Source: Pseudoalteromonas shioyasakiensis (GTDB taxonomy: Bacteria; Pseudomonadota; Gammaproteobacteria; Enterobacterales; Alteromonadaceae). Taken from it: a DNA stretch of 42,234 nucleotides. Shown one piece after another: positions 33,932 to 42,234 of the stretch (position 1 is the stretch's first letter; each line of letters starts with the position of its first letter). The notes beneath the pieces are model-generated. The model was not told the DNA's origin and ran no database searches. It saw nothing but the letters and a program-made list of their open reading frames with translations. Where the stretch lies: contig NZ_JAKEVM010000022.1 of assembly GCF_022398475.1 (NCBI RefSeq), forward strand, positions 1 through 42,234, read 5' to 3'. Both the position numbers and the translations under genes were made by a program.

Positions 33932-35152
33932 ATGGTGAAGTCAAATAGACACATTCTCGTAGTGGATGACTCAAAAGCCATCCTGATTGTTATGCATGCC
34001 ATTTTGAATGAGCTTGAGGTTCCGCACATCACAACCTGCCTAAGTGCAGAAGAAGCTTTAGAAAAAATTAAAAAAGCACCTCGATTCTTTGATGCTATTT
34101 TTACCGACCTCAATATGCCAGATATGGATGGTATGGAGCTTATTCGTCACTTAGGCGCTATGAAATACCAAGGTGCAATTGCCATTATTTCTGAGATGGA
34201 TCCTAAAGTTATAGACCTTGCAGCAGACCTTGCTCGTAAACATAACGCTCACTTAATTGGTAACGTCACTAAACCAGTGCAACTCAATCAAGTGTATTTA
34301 CTACTGCAAAAGCTTGAGCACTTTGCTATTCATGTTGAGCGTACAAAAACCCCTATTTCTGAGTCACTGCTACTACATGCCATCAGTCATAATGAAATTA
34401 TTCCGTTTTATCAACCTAAGATAAATCGCCACGATAATCGGGTTGAAAGTATTGAGGTGCTTGCCCGTATCAACACAAGCCAAGCAGATGAAATTATCTT
34501 ACCGGAGCGCTTCATTTGTATCGCTGAAGACCTAGATTTAATAAACCTTATTACTTTTCAATTGTTTGAAAAAGCCACTAACGATTTTGCAGAAATCAAA
34601 GAGCAGTTTGATCCTAACTTAAAACTGGCGTTTAACTTATCTCCTTCGCAGCTCGAGGACTTAAGCTGCCCAGATAAACTGGCTTTAATACTGCACCTTA
34701 ACAACCTAACACCCAGTGAAGTTATTTTAGAAATTACCGAACAGTATGCTCTACGCAGCACTGCACAACTCGAAACACTCAACCGTTTACGAATGCGCGG
34801 TTTTGGTATTTCACTTGATGATTTTGGTACAGGATTTACCAATGTTCAGCAGCTAAAAACACTACCGTTTACCGAAATTAAGATCGATCGCACCTTGATT
34901 AGCAATATTGAAACCGATCAGTTTTCCCAAGTGATTGTTAGCAGCTTGGTGAATATAGCGATACAAGAAGATCTTGCTATTGTGGCCGAAGGCATTGAAC
35001 GCGTGGAAGAGCTTGAATACCTCGACCGCTACAAAGAGTTTATTTTAATGCAGGGCTTTTTGCTGTGCCGCCCGAAAGCCAAAGAAGACTTTTTAAATTG
35101 GTCACTTTCATGGCGGCAAATGGTAAAAACTGCAGCAGGACATCGCCGCTAA
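33932..35152 (+). CDS. Response regulator with EAL cyclic di-GMP phosphodiesterase domain
   Basis: A 406-residue receiver-EAL protein. The receiver (about 6-125) has VDD and phosphoacceptor D59 (IFTDLNMPDMDG) with lysine in TKPVQ. The EAL domain (about 150-400) has EVLAR (175-179) in place of EALAR, NLSPSQL, ITE, DDFGTG (296-301) and VAEGIE. These catalytic residues are present, so it should hydrolyse cyclic di-GMP to pGpG under phosphorylation control. I start at the ATG with GGAG 5 bases upstream, not at an earlier Met. Convergent with the CNNM gene; the stop codons overlap by 4 bases. Confidence 0.9.
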   Translation: MVKSNRHILVVDDSKAILIVMHAILNELEVPHITTCLSAEEALEKIKKAPRFFDAIFTDLNMPDMDGMELIRHLGAMKYQGAIAIISEMDPKVIDLAADLARKHNAHLIGNVTKPVQLNQVYLLLQKLEHFAIHVERTKTPISESLLLHAISHNEIIPFYQPKINRHDNRVESIEVLARINTSQADEIILPERFICIAEDLDLINLITFQLFEKATNDFAEIKEQFDPNLKLAFNLSPSQLEDLSCPDKLALILHLNNLTPSEVILEITEQYALRSTAQLETLNRLRMRGFGISLDDFGTGFTNVQQLKTLPFTEIKIDRTLISNIETDQFSQVIVSSLVNIAIQEDLAIVAEGIERVEELEYLDRYKEFILMQGFLLCRPKAKEDFLNWSLSWRQMVKTAAGHRR

Positions 35153-36213
35153 GGTTTACGCTTATCGTCACTAACGATGGTATTACTCGATGCTAAACGT
35201 TGTCGCCAACGCTGTTTGGCGACTTTTTGCATATTGGCTGATTGATCATGTTCATCAACAATTTCGAGCCCCATTAATGCTTCAATTAAATCTTCAAGAG
35301 TGACAATACCTTGTACATCACCATATTCATCCACGACTAAACAAATATGCGTGCGCTCAGATAGTAAGGTTTCGAGTAAGGTCGGCACATGCAAGGTTTC
35401 TGGTACGGTGTAAATAGGCTTAACAAGCTTGCTAATTTTATAGTCTTCACCCAGACGGTGATAAGCCAGCATAATGTCATTTTTATGCACAAAACCAATA
35501 ATATCATCACCATTTTTGTCATAAACCAATACTCTAGAGAACGAAGAAGAACCATGCTCCGCCAAGTATTGGTTTACGGTTAAATCTTTATGTACTTTAA
35601 AAAGCACCGTACGTGGTGTCATTAAGGTATCGAGTTTGGCATGACGAAAATGCAGCAAGCTGCGTATGATTTCAGATTCATCTTGCCCAAGCGCTCCAGA
35701 CTCAGTACCAATATCAGCCATGGCTTCAATTTCTTGGCGAATATAGTAGGCTTCATCATAATTACGCCCTAAAAAGCGCGTTAGAATATCAGCAAACCAT
35801 ACGAAAGGTTTTAGAATAAACACCAACCAAATTAGGCTCACACTAACAATGGGTGTTAATCCTCGCCAATAATTAGCCCCTAATGTTTTAGGGATAATTT
35901 CAGAGAGCACTAGTACCAATAGCGTCATAATTGCAGAAGCAACACCAACCGCAGCATCAGAGAACACCACTGCAGCTTGTGCGCCAACGCCAGCGGCACC
36001 TGCTGTGTGCGCTATGGTATTTAACGTGAGTATTGCAGCTAAAGGTTGGTCTATATTGTCTTTAAGCTTACCAACACGTTTTGCTAACTGCGGTTGCTGC
36101 TTTCTGAGCATGGCAACATAACTGGGCGTAATACTTAACAGTACCGCCTCCATCACTGAGCACAAAAACGAAACCGCAATGGCAACAAACATATAAACAA
36201 GTAACAATGTCAC
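35149..36213 (-). CDS. CNNM/CorC family membrane protein (DUF21 and CBS domains)
   Basis: Four predicted helices of a DUF21 (CNNM) domain at the N-terminus (VTLLLVYMFVAIAVSFLCSVMEAVLLS, with a conserved Ser/Glu helix; VLVLSEIIPKTLGA) precede a tandem CBS pair (MTPRTVLFKVHKDLTV and DEYGDVQGIVTLEDLIEALMGLEIVDEHD). There is no C-terminal CorC_HlyC domain, so it is a short form (about 354 residues). Family members are linked to magnesium export or divalent cation balance. I choose a GTG start because GAGGG lies 6 bases upstream. Divergent from the S9 peptidase gene. Confidence 0.88.
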   Translation of the reverse strand: MTLLLVYMFVAIAVSFLCSVMEAVLLSITPSYVAMLRKQQPQLAKRVGKLKDNIDQPLAAILTLNTIAHTAGAAGVGAQAAVVFSDAAVGVASAIMTLLVLVLSEIIPKTLGANYWRGLTPIVSVSLIWLVFILKPFVWFADILTRFLGRNYDEAYYIRQEIEAMADIGTESGALGQDESEIIRSLLHFRHAKLDTLMTPRTVLFKVHKDLTVNQYLAEHGSSSFSRVLVYDKNGDDIIGFVHKNDIMLAYHRLGEDYKISKLVKPIYTVPETLHVPTLLETLLSERTHICLVVDEYGDVQGIVTLEDLIEALMGLEIVDEHDQSANMQKVAKQRWRQRLASSNTIVSDDKRKP

Positions 36214-36357
36214 TGTAAGCCCTCTTAAAAAGTTAACCTGCTCACCATAGCAATTGAAAACCACAAGCTCAAACCCGACTGCAATCTAACGCAGAGCACT
36301 TTTTGGGTAATTTGCAGCGTGCTATATTGGTTTAAATTACCTTCAACAGGCGAAACT

Positions 36358-38853
36358 ATGACACTTTCAACTACTTGGCTAAACCAATCAGCCAAGCTAA
36401 AAACAACATTCAGTGCATTAGCGTTATGTGCGTTAAGTAATACAGCGATGGCCGATGTCATTGATAAATCAGCGGTGCAATTTATTGGCCCTCTTGGCGA
36501 AGATATGCAACTTAAACCATATCAAACGGATCATCGCGATGCCATTATTGCTAACCTATTACCTAGCTTGCAAAAAAGCACCGATAGCATACGCGTTTTT
36601 GGTAATGAGCTTGACTGGCAATCATTCGACAAAGTGAGCGCGCTAACACTTGGTGGTTTGCAAGCACTCAAATTTACCGCCTCGACAGAGCGTTTTAGCC
36701 AAGGCTCATTAACACTTAAAGGCATTGAAAACGCACAGCTATTTATTGATGGTGAAAAGCAAACAGAAAAAAATAAAAGCTATGAGCTAGCTTTAAGCCA
36801 AGGCGATCATCAGTTTGTTATCATCACTGAGCAAGTAGCCAACTGGAATGAGGTTGAGCTTGATTTTACGGCTAAGTCAGAACTAGACGCTGTGCAATTT
36901 AGTGCTAAACAACAACACGGTTTGTCTGCTAAACAATTATTTGATGCGCCAACGGTCAGTTATATTTCAATGGCACCAAATGGCGATTTCTTCATTACTA
37001 GCCAACGTCATTACGAAGATGCAACCGCTAATCAAGCGCAATATGTTACTGAACTTAAAGACGAAAAAAACAATACACTTTATCGCTTTGAGTCAGCCCA
37101 ACCAAGTAACATTACTTGGAGCCCAGATAGCAAAAGTTTAGTGTATTTATTAAATGGCGAGCTTAAACGTTTAAACCTAAAAACCATGCAACTTAGCGTC
37201 ATTGCTAAAAACCTCTCTGGGGCAAATGGCTTTCAGTTTTTTGATAACAACAGCTTAATTTTTAGTTGGTCAAAGTCTCCAACAGATAATGGCAAGCTCA
37301 CTAAGCATTACCAAGGCCTGCAAGACCGTTGGTCTTATGCTCGTACTACATCGCAAGTCTATTTACTCGATATATCAACAGGTCTAAGCAAAACCTTAAG
37401 CCAAGGACCACTTAGCCATTCACTTGAAGATTTTGACGCTAAAAGCGGTCACGTCTTAATGAGCCGCTCAGCACAAGCTATGCAACTCTCACCACAGCCA
37501 GCAACAGAACTTGTTGAGCTAAACTTAGCTTCATCGGCTCTTACGGTACTTGGTCAATACAAAACATTTAATCAGGCTAAATATACTGACGACGGAATTT
37601 ATGTCACTGCCGGACCAGATTTTAATAATGGCTTAGGTCGTAATCTTCCTGAAGGGATGCTTGCTAATAACTATGATGGCCAACTTTATTTACTCAGCCG
37701 TGACGGTAAAAAAGCAACCGCTTTAAGTAAAGAGTTTAACCCGGCTATCGGGCAGTTAAACGTACTTAAAAACGGTGATGCACTGATTAAAGTTACCGAG
37801 CAAGATACTGTACAACTTTATCAATTCGACTTAAGCAAAAAGCGTTTTAATAAAGTGAATACGGGCTTTGATGTTGTTGAGCAAGTTAGCTATTCACACG
37901 AACGTACCCCGCGCATTTTGGTTACCGGTACCACAGCGTCAACACCTCAGCAGTTAAAGCAACTAAGCTTAGGTAAGAGCCGCGCTAAAACTGTGTGGGA
38001 CTCTAAGCCAATTGGCTATGAAAATACGCAAGTAGCCTCATTGGAAGAGTTTAACTTTACTAATAAGGATGGCATTGAAATTAAGGGTCGCGTTTATTTA
38101 CCGCATGATTTAGATAGCAATAAACAATATCCTGCGCTGGTTTATTATTATGGCGGTACATCGCCAGTAACTCGTGGTTTTACCGGTCGCTACCCATTTA
38201 ACCTTTGGGCTGAGCATGGTTATGTTGTTTACGTTGTACAACCTACTGGCGCAACCGGCTTTGGCCAAGAGTTCTCGGCTAAACACGTCAACGCATGGGG
38301 CGAATACACCGCCAACGACATCATCGACGGCACAAAAGCCTTTTTAGATAAATATAGCTTTGTAGATAGTAAGCGTGTAGGTAATTTAGGAGCCTCTTAC
38401 GGTGGCTTTATGACCATGCTACTCGCAACTAAAACAGATATGTTCAGTGCATCGATTGCTCATGCTGGAATTTCAAATATCACCTCGTACTGGGGCCAAG
38501 GTTGGTGGGGTTACTTATACTCAGCTGAGGCATCTAAAAATAGCTACCCGTGGAACAATCCTACACTTTATAGCCAACACAGCCCGGTGTTTCATGCTGA
38601 CAAAGTAGCAACGCCGCTATTACTCCTTCATGGTGATTCGGATACCAACGTACCGGTTGGTGAAAGCCACAATATGTACACGGCATTAAAGTTATTAGGT
38701 AAAGATGTTGACCTGATTGAGTACAAAGGTGCAGATCACCAAATTTTTGCTCGAGATAAACGCTTCGACTGGTGGAATACCATGTTGGCTTATTTCGATA
38801 AAAACTTAAAAGATCAGCCACAATGGTGGCAATATCTTTATCCTGAAAAGTAG
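36358..38853 (+). CDS. Exported S9 family peptidase (prolyl oligopeptidase / DPP-like)
   Basis: A secreted serine peptidase of 831 residues, predicted periplasmic. A signal peptide (FSALALCALSNTAMA) is followed by a long beta-propeller region with TolB/WD-like strands (SPDSKSLVYLLNGELKRL) that gates access. The C-terminal alpha/beta-hydrolase domain has the catalytic Ser in GASYGGFM (S680), Asp in HGDSDTNVP (D762) and His in GADHQIF (H794). These motifs fit the DPP IV / acylaminoacyl-peptidase branch of S9. I start at MTLSTTW, the Met that gives a normal signal peptide. Monocistronic, with a weak hairpin downstream (38866-38890). Confidence 0.9.
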   Translation: MTLSTTWLNQSAKLKTTFSALALCALSNTAMADVIDKSAVQFIGPLGEDMQLKPYQTDHRDAIIANLLPSLQKSTDSIRVFGNELDWQSFDKVSALTLGGLQALKFTASTERFSQGSLTLKGIENAQLFIDGEKQTEKNKSYELALSQGDHQFVIITEQVANWNEVELDFTAKSELDAVQFSAKQQHGLSAKQLFDAPTVSYISMAPNGDFFITSQRHYEDATANQAQYVTELKDEKNNTLYRFESAQPSNITWSPDSKSLVYLLNGELKRLNLKTMQLSVIAKNLSGANGFQFFDNNSLIFSWSKSPTDNGKLTKHYQGLQDRWSYARTTSQVYLLDISTGLSKTLSQGPLSHSLEDFDAKSGHVLMSRSAQAMQLSPQPATELVELNLASSALTVLGQYKTFNQAKYTDDGIYVTAGPDFNNGLGRNLPEGMLANNYDGQLYLLSRDGKKATALSKEFNPAIGQLNVLKNGDALIKVTEQDTVQLYQFDLSKKRFNKVNTGFDVVEQVSYSHERTPRILVTGTTASTPQQLKQLSLGKSRAKTVWDSKPIGYENTQVASLEEFNFTNKDGIEIKGRVYLPHDLDSNKQYPALVYYYGGTSPVTRGFTGRYPFNLWAEHGYVVYVVQPTGATGFGQEFSAKHVNAWGEYTANDIIDGTKAFLDKYSFVDSKRVGNLGASYGGFMTMLLATKTDMFSASIAHAGISNITSYWGQGWWGYLYSAEASKNSYPWNNPTLYSQHSPVFHADKVATPLLLLHGDSDTNVPVGESHNMYTALKLLGKDVDLIEYKGADHQIFARDKRFDWWNTMLAYFDKNLKDQPQWWQYLYPEK

Positions 38854-38865
38854 ATTAATCACTTG

Positions 38866-38890
38866 GCTGAGTACTTTGCGAGTGCTCAGC
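38866..38890 (+). terminator. Weak terminator-like hairpin after the S9 peptidase gene
   Basis: GCTGAGTACT pairs with AGTGCTCAGC (one G-U) around a 5-base loop. The downstream TTTCACCCTTTTC tract is interrupted, so termination strength is doubtful. Confidence 0.4.
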
Positions 38891-39018
38891 TTTCACCCTT
38901 TTCAACTACAGCTAAGCCATTAAATTGTAAGAAATAGTTACAAACCTCGCCAATACACTTCTCAGCCTTTGCCATACAGTGCTAACATAACAACAAATCA
39001 AGTGTGAAATTAAAGCGA

Positions 39019-39723
39019 ATGACTATTCAAGTTTTATTGGTTGAAGACGACGAACTACTCGTTAAACGCATTCTTAATCATTTTAAAGAAACTGAGTTTA
39101 ATATTGAGGTAGATTCAACGGGGGCCGATGCATTAAGCATTGTGCAATCGCGTGCTTCATCAAAAGAAGCTATTTCTCTAGCCGTTATCGACATTGTGTT
39201 ACCAAAACGCGATGGGCTTTTGCTTGCCAAAGAACTTAATGCACTAACAGATATTGGTGTTATTGTGCTGTCTAGTCGTGACTCGCAAGCTGACCGTATT
39301 GCAGGCCTTGCACAAGGTGCCGATGACTATATTTGCAAGCCGGTTGACTTACTTGAACTTGAACTAAGAATGCGCGCCCTTTTTAAGCGCATAAAAGGCT
39401 CTCAGCAAGATGATGAGAGTGAAGAGTTTATTGAATATGCCGACTTTAAACTGCACCCAGATAACCGCACATTAGTGACCCCTAATGGTGAAGAGTCTCG
39501 TCTCACCGAAGCAGAGCACAAGGTACTTATTTGCCTTATTGCAAATGCAGGTAAAGCGACATCACGTGAAAAAATTTCCGAAGAAATAGGTCAACCTGAC
39601 TGGAGCCCAAGCGATCGTACCGTTGATGTACTTATTGGCCGCTTACGTAAAAAATTAAGCGATGAAAAAGACCAAAAACGTATCGTTACCGTTCGCGGCA
39701 AAGGTTACATGCTCTCTATTTAG
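39019..39723 (+). CDS. OmpR/PhoB-type response regulator
   Basis: A 234-residue DNA-binding response regulator. The receiver has VEDD, phosphoacceptor D58 (AVIDIVLPKRDG), SSRDS and KPVD. The C-terminal winged helix (about 140-234) has LTEAEHKVLICLIANAG and DRTVDVLIGRLRKKL...VTVRGKGYML. No sensor kinase gene is adjacent, so it is an orphan. A GTG at 39004 would add five residues (MKLKR); I prefer the ATG because the receiver then starts normally. Convergent with truncated comM, 8 bases apart. Confidence 0.92.
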   Translation: MTIQVLLVEDDELLVKRILNHFKETEFNIEVDSTGADALSIVQSRASSKEAISLAVIDIVLPKRDGLLLAKELNALTDIGVIVLSSRDSQADRIAGLAQGADDYICKPVDLLELELRMRALFKRIKGSQQDDESEEFIEYADFKLHPDNRTLVTPNGEESRLTEAEHKVLICLIANAGKATSREKISEEIGQPDWSPSDRTVDVLIGRLRKKLSDEKDQKRIVTVRGKGYMLSI

Positions 39724-40574
39724 CAAGTTATCTAATACTGCGTTAATTGACTAATTAACCGCTCAAAGGCGCGATAATTCAGCGCCTCTTTTAATTCATT
39801 TAAGGTAATTGCTGGCTGTGCTTTCAAGTCGCTAATGGTACGCGCAACTTTAATAACACGATGATATGAGCGTGGTGATAAAGCCAGTTTTTCGCTGGCT
39901 TTTGCTAAAAACTGCAGCTCAGCAGCTGCCAACTCACAATGAATGCTCATTTCTTTATTATTCAAGCGCGCATTCACTTTGCCTTGCCGGTTAAGTTGAA
40001 TTGCATAAGCTCTTTCAACTCTGGCTCTTACTTGTTCACTGCTCTCTTCTACTTGCGTGCTCTGTAATTGGCTACTGGTGAGTCGCGGCAGCTCAATTTG
40101 TAGATCAATCCTATCGATAAATGGTCCAGATACTCGAGATAAATACCGCAATACTTGATCAGGCGTTGCACGCTTATCTGTATGGCTTCCTGTGGGGCTA
40201 GGGTTTAATGCGGCGATCAGCTGGAATTGCGATGGAAATTCCATTTGTCGCGCCGCTCGCGATATAGTCACCACGCCCGTTTCCATTGGTTCACGCAGTG
40301 AATCGAGCACTTTTCTCTCAAATTCAGGCAGCTCGTCTAAAAACAGTACACCATTATGAGCAAGAGAAATTTCTCCCGGCTTAGGGTTCGAAGAGCCACC
40401 AACAAGGGCCACAGCAGAGCAAGTATGATGTGGATTTCTGAAGGGGCGTTCACGCCAATTAGATAAATCAACCGACTGACCAATTATCGAATATAGCGCG
40501 GCGGTGCTAATTGCTTCATCATCCGACATGGTTGGCATAATCGTAGGCATACGTTGGGCAAGCATTGACTTGCC

Positions 40575-40605
40575 AGTACCTGGAGGGCCAAGAAACAGTT
40601 TATGA
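40575..40605. other. Probable island junction (attL) within the comM Walker A codons
   Basis: ComM-like reading continues up to the codons for KLFLGPPGTG and then diverges. The crossover is therefore within about 40590-40605, next to the Walker A codons (GPPGTGKS) that end near 40567. The exact core cannot be defined from one end. Confidence 0.6.
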
Positions 40606-40608
40606 TGA

Positions 40609-40614
40609 TATAAT
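40609..40614 (+). promoter_or_regulatory. Possible -10 of the recombinase gene
   Basis: Perfect TATAAT, 35 bases before the recombinase ATG and just inside the island. No good -35 is visible at normal spacing in the comM sequence, so this is tentative. Confidence 0.4.
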
Positions 40615-40648
40615 AGACCCATGTTTTTTACTTCAACAGAAAATCGTT

Positions 40649-42181
40649 ATGAAAAAGGCATATAGTTACATTCGTTTCAGTACAAAAGGACAAATTGAAG
40701 GCAGAAGCCTTAAACGCCAATTAGAAAATGCTAAAGCATATGCAGATAGCAACGGGTTAGCTCTACAAGGCTTATCATTTAGAGACCTAGGCGTTAGTGG
40801 TTACAAAGGTAAAAACTCATCAGACGGTGAGCTTGGAAGGTTTATTGAGGCAGTAAAAGATGGTGTCATCGAGAAAGGCAGTTACTTACTCATTGAAAGT
40901 TTTGACCGTATGAGTAGACAGCCTGTTGAAACCTCTCTAATGCTTCTAATGAACATAATCGATCTAGGCATAACAGTCGTCACCCTAATGGACAAACAGG
41001 TTTATAAAAAGGGTGAAATGGATATGCAATCCCTCATGATTTCCCTAGTGTCTATGAGTCGAGCTCATGAGGAATCAGCTACAAAGAGTAAGCGTGTAGG
41101 CGATGCATGGCATAAAAAGCAAAGTAGAGCCATTTCTGAACCTATGGGCTCTCCCCTACCAGCATGGCTTTACTACAGTGATGATAGAAAAGAGATACTA
41201 GTCTCACAAGAGAAAGCACTCATAGTTAAATACATATTTCTACTGTCCGCTGAAGGCTATGGTAGAGCAGCTATCGTTAGAAGATTAAACGATGAGGGAA
41301 TTTCTCCTATTGGCTCTAGGGCAACAAAGTGGCATTTGTCTTATATAACTAAACTTCTTAACGGTCGAACTGTCCTAGGTGAATACCATCCCCACATTAC
41401 GAACTCGCTAGGTCAACGTGAAGCAACTGGTGAAGTCATTAAAGACTACTATCCAGCGATTATAGATGAGGACCTGTGGTACAAATCCCAAGCAGGTATC
41501 AAAAGCAGACGTATAGGAAGCACTGGGTCAATCAAAAAGGGGATCACTAGGAACATATTCTCTGGTTTTATATCATGCAAGTGTGGTTCATCTGTTCAAT
41601 TCGTAAATAAAGGGAGCTCCCCTAAGGGCGGTTACTACTTAGTATGTAGCTTAGCGAGGCATGGTGGTGGCTGTAAGTACGTGAGCCATCGTTACTACTA
41701 TACTCAATGGGTAATCCTTATTGCCCTTCAAAAGCTACTCACACCTTACGCTAAGAAGCCTGAAGATAACTCTAAAGAGATGAGCCTTGAAGGAGAGTTA
41801 ATAACCTTACAGAAACAGATCGATGAACTCATCCAAGATATAGATGAGAATGGCTTTAGTGCTTACATTAGCAAAGCTATCCGTCAGAAAGAGCTTCGTA
41901 TCAGTGAAATAACTAGAGAGTTAGAAGATATACAGGCAAAGAAAGTAATCCGTGATGAGTCCTTAGATATTACGGAGCTAACTGCAAATATCAATGAGCA
42001 ATCTGAACGTTTGAAGCTCCACCAGCACCTTAAAAGGCAACTAAAGACTATAGTGCTATCACCTGATAAGAAGACTATTGATATCTTGGTAAATGATGGT
42101 GATGACATACACTTAAGCTATGATGAAAGCACTAAGGTATGGTCCTCTGGTGACGGTATGTGCTTTAAAGTTGAAGCTTAA
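40649..42181 (+). CDS. Large serine recombinase (integrase) of the comM-inserted island
   Basis: A site-specific recombinase of 510 residues that would integrate and excise the island. The resolvase domain (about 1-145) has the nucleophile S11 in YSYIRFSTKGQ, with SLKRQL, SGYKG and ESFDRMSR. A recombinase domain follows (about 165-290; GYGRAAIVRRLNDEGI, KWHLSYITKLLNGRTVLGEY). The zinc-ribbon domain has C310, C312, C333 and C342. A coiled coil (about 375-450) ends the protein, as in phage and ICE integrases. I start at MKKAYSY; an in-frame Met 28 codons upstream lies inside comM and is not the start. Codon use appears unlike the neighbours (more AGA and ATA-type codons), consistent with transfer. 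Confidence 0.93.
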   Translation: MKKAYSYIRFSTKGQIEGRSLKRQLENAKAYADSNGLALQGLSFRDLGVSGYKGKNSSDGELGRFIEAVKDGVIEKGSYLLIESFDRMSRQPVETSLMLLMNIIDLGITVVTLMDKQVYKKGEMDMQSLMISLVSMSRAHEESATKSKRVGDAWHKKQSRAISEPMGSPLPAWLYYSDDRKEILVSQEKALIVKYIFLLSAEGYGRAAIVRRLNDEGISPIGSRATKWHLSYITKLLNGRTVLGEYHPHITNSLGQREATGEVIKDYYPAIIDEDLWYKSQAGIKSRRIGSTGSIKKGITRNIFSGFISCKCGSSVQFVNKGSSPKGGYYLVCSLARHGGGCKYVSHRYYYTQWVILIALQKLLTPYAKKPEDNSKEMSLEGELITLQKQIDELIQDIDENGFSAYISKAIRQKELRISEITRELEDIQAKKVIRDESLDITELTANINEQSERLKLHQHLKRQLKTIVLSPDKKTIDILVNDGDDIHLSYDESTKVWSSGDGMCFKVEA

Positions 42182-42234
42182 AATGTGTTTTAATTAATAC
42201 TAATAATGCCAGCCTAAGAAATAAGTTATACAAC

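Larger units (their letters stand above)
39732..40622 (-). pseudogene. comM: comM (YifB), C-terminal part, interrupted by an inserted element
   Basis: ComM is an AAA+ helicase of the Mg-chelatase family that promotes branch migration during natural transformation. The visible part starts at Walker A (FLGPPGTGKSMLAQRMP) and runs through Walker B (NGVLFLDELPEF), AALNPSPTG and the C-terminal Mg-chelatase domain (RSYHRVIKVARTISDL). About 200 N-terminal residues, including the Lon-like domain, are missing. The first residues (MGLLYHHK) are not the usual ComM sequence before LFLGPPG and derive from the inserted DNA. The recombinase gene starts 27 bases beyond. The 5' part should lie at the far end of the island, outside the window. 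Confidence 0.9.

Noticed and set aside
40565..40648. Earlier start for the recombinase at 40565
   Set aside because: The extra 28 residues are encoded partly by comM sequence, and the catalytic domain starts normally at MKKAYSY.

Overview
The window looks like a chromosomal segment of a marine gammaproteobacterium, most likely Pseudoalteromonas or a close Alteromonadales relative. The protein sequences are gamma-like, the DNA is moderately AT-rich, and several secreted or surface hydrolases are scattered between core genes. This placement is an inference from gene content, not from a database search.

Layout. 1-3000: a secreted multidomain endonuclease I, a small unknown protein and a TonB/TolA-like anchored periplasmic protein. 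2866-3479: a gene-free, repeat-rich stretch with an octamer array, a heptamer array, a REP-like hairpin, two terminators and a duplicated 3' end of tuf. 3481-5118: a thrT-like operon on the minus strand (tRNA-Thr, Tyr, Gly, Thr, then EF-Tu). 5236-7930: murB-birA-coaX with 4-nt overlaps. 8076-11079: an M1 aminopeptidase, a DUF2057 protein and the HIT protein HinT. 11310-14235: a LuxR/CsgD-like regulator and a hybrid histidine kinase with receiver and Hpt domains. 14353-14613: two FNR-type boxes in front of a 46-residue membrane protein (DUF3149). 14756-18257: yheT-yheU, an M19 dipeptidase and an unknown membrane-anchored protein. 18453-23420: the complete S10 ribosomal protein operon (rpsJ to rpsQ) with promoter, attenuator-like leader and terminator. 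It is not followed by the spc operon. 23852-39723: housekeeping and signalling genes (plsB, tesB, EVE protein, alpha/beta hydrolase, potassium channel, cheV, atoE-type transporter, site-2 protease, EAL response regulator, CNNM/CorC protein, S9 peptidase, OmpR-type regulator). 39732-42234: a 5'-truncated comM and a large serine recombinase, which read as the left edge of a genomic island inserted in comM.

How it works together. The two translation operons (tRNA-tufB and S10) have similar promoters (TTGCAT -35). Each ends in an intrinsic terminator with an unusual 7-bp-periodic element about 10 bp beyond it. The signalling genes suggest a biofilm or motility programme: a CsgD/VpsT-like regulator, a phosphorelay kinase, CheV and a REC-EAL protein. 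Secreted nuclease, aminopeptidase, dipeptidase and S9 peptidase fit scavenging of DNA and protein in seawater.

The most notable observations are the comM insertion, the FNR promoter geometry at the DUF3149 gene, the heptad elements next to translation-operon terminators, the tuf 3' remnant, and the isolation of S10 from spc. I did not find a defence system, CRISPR array, prophage or biosynthetic cluster in the window. The island body lies beyond its right end.
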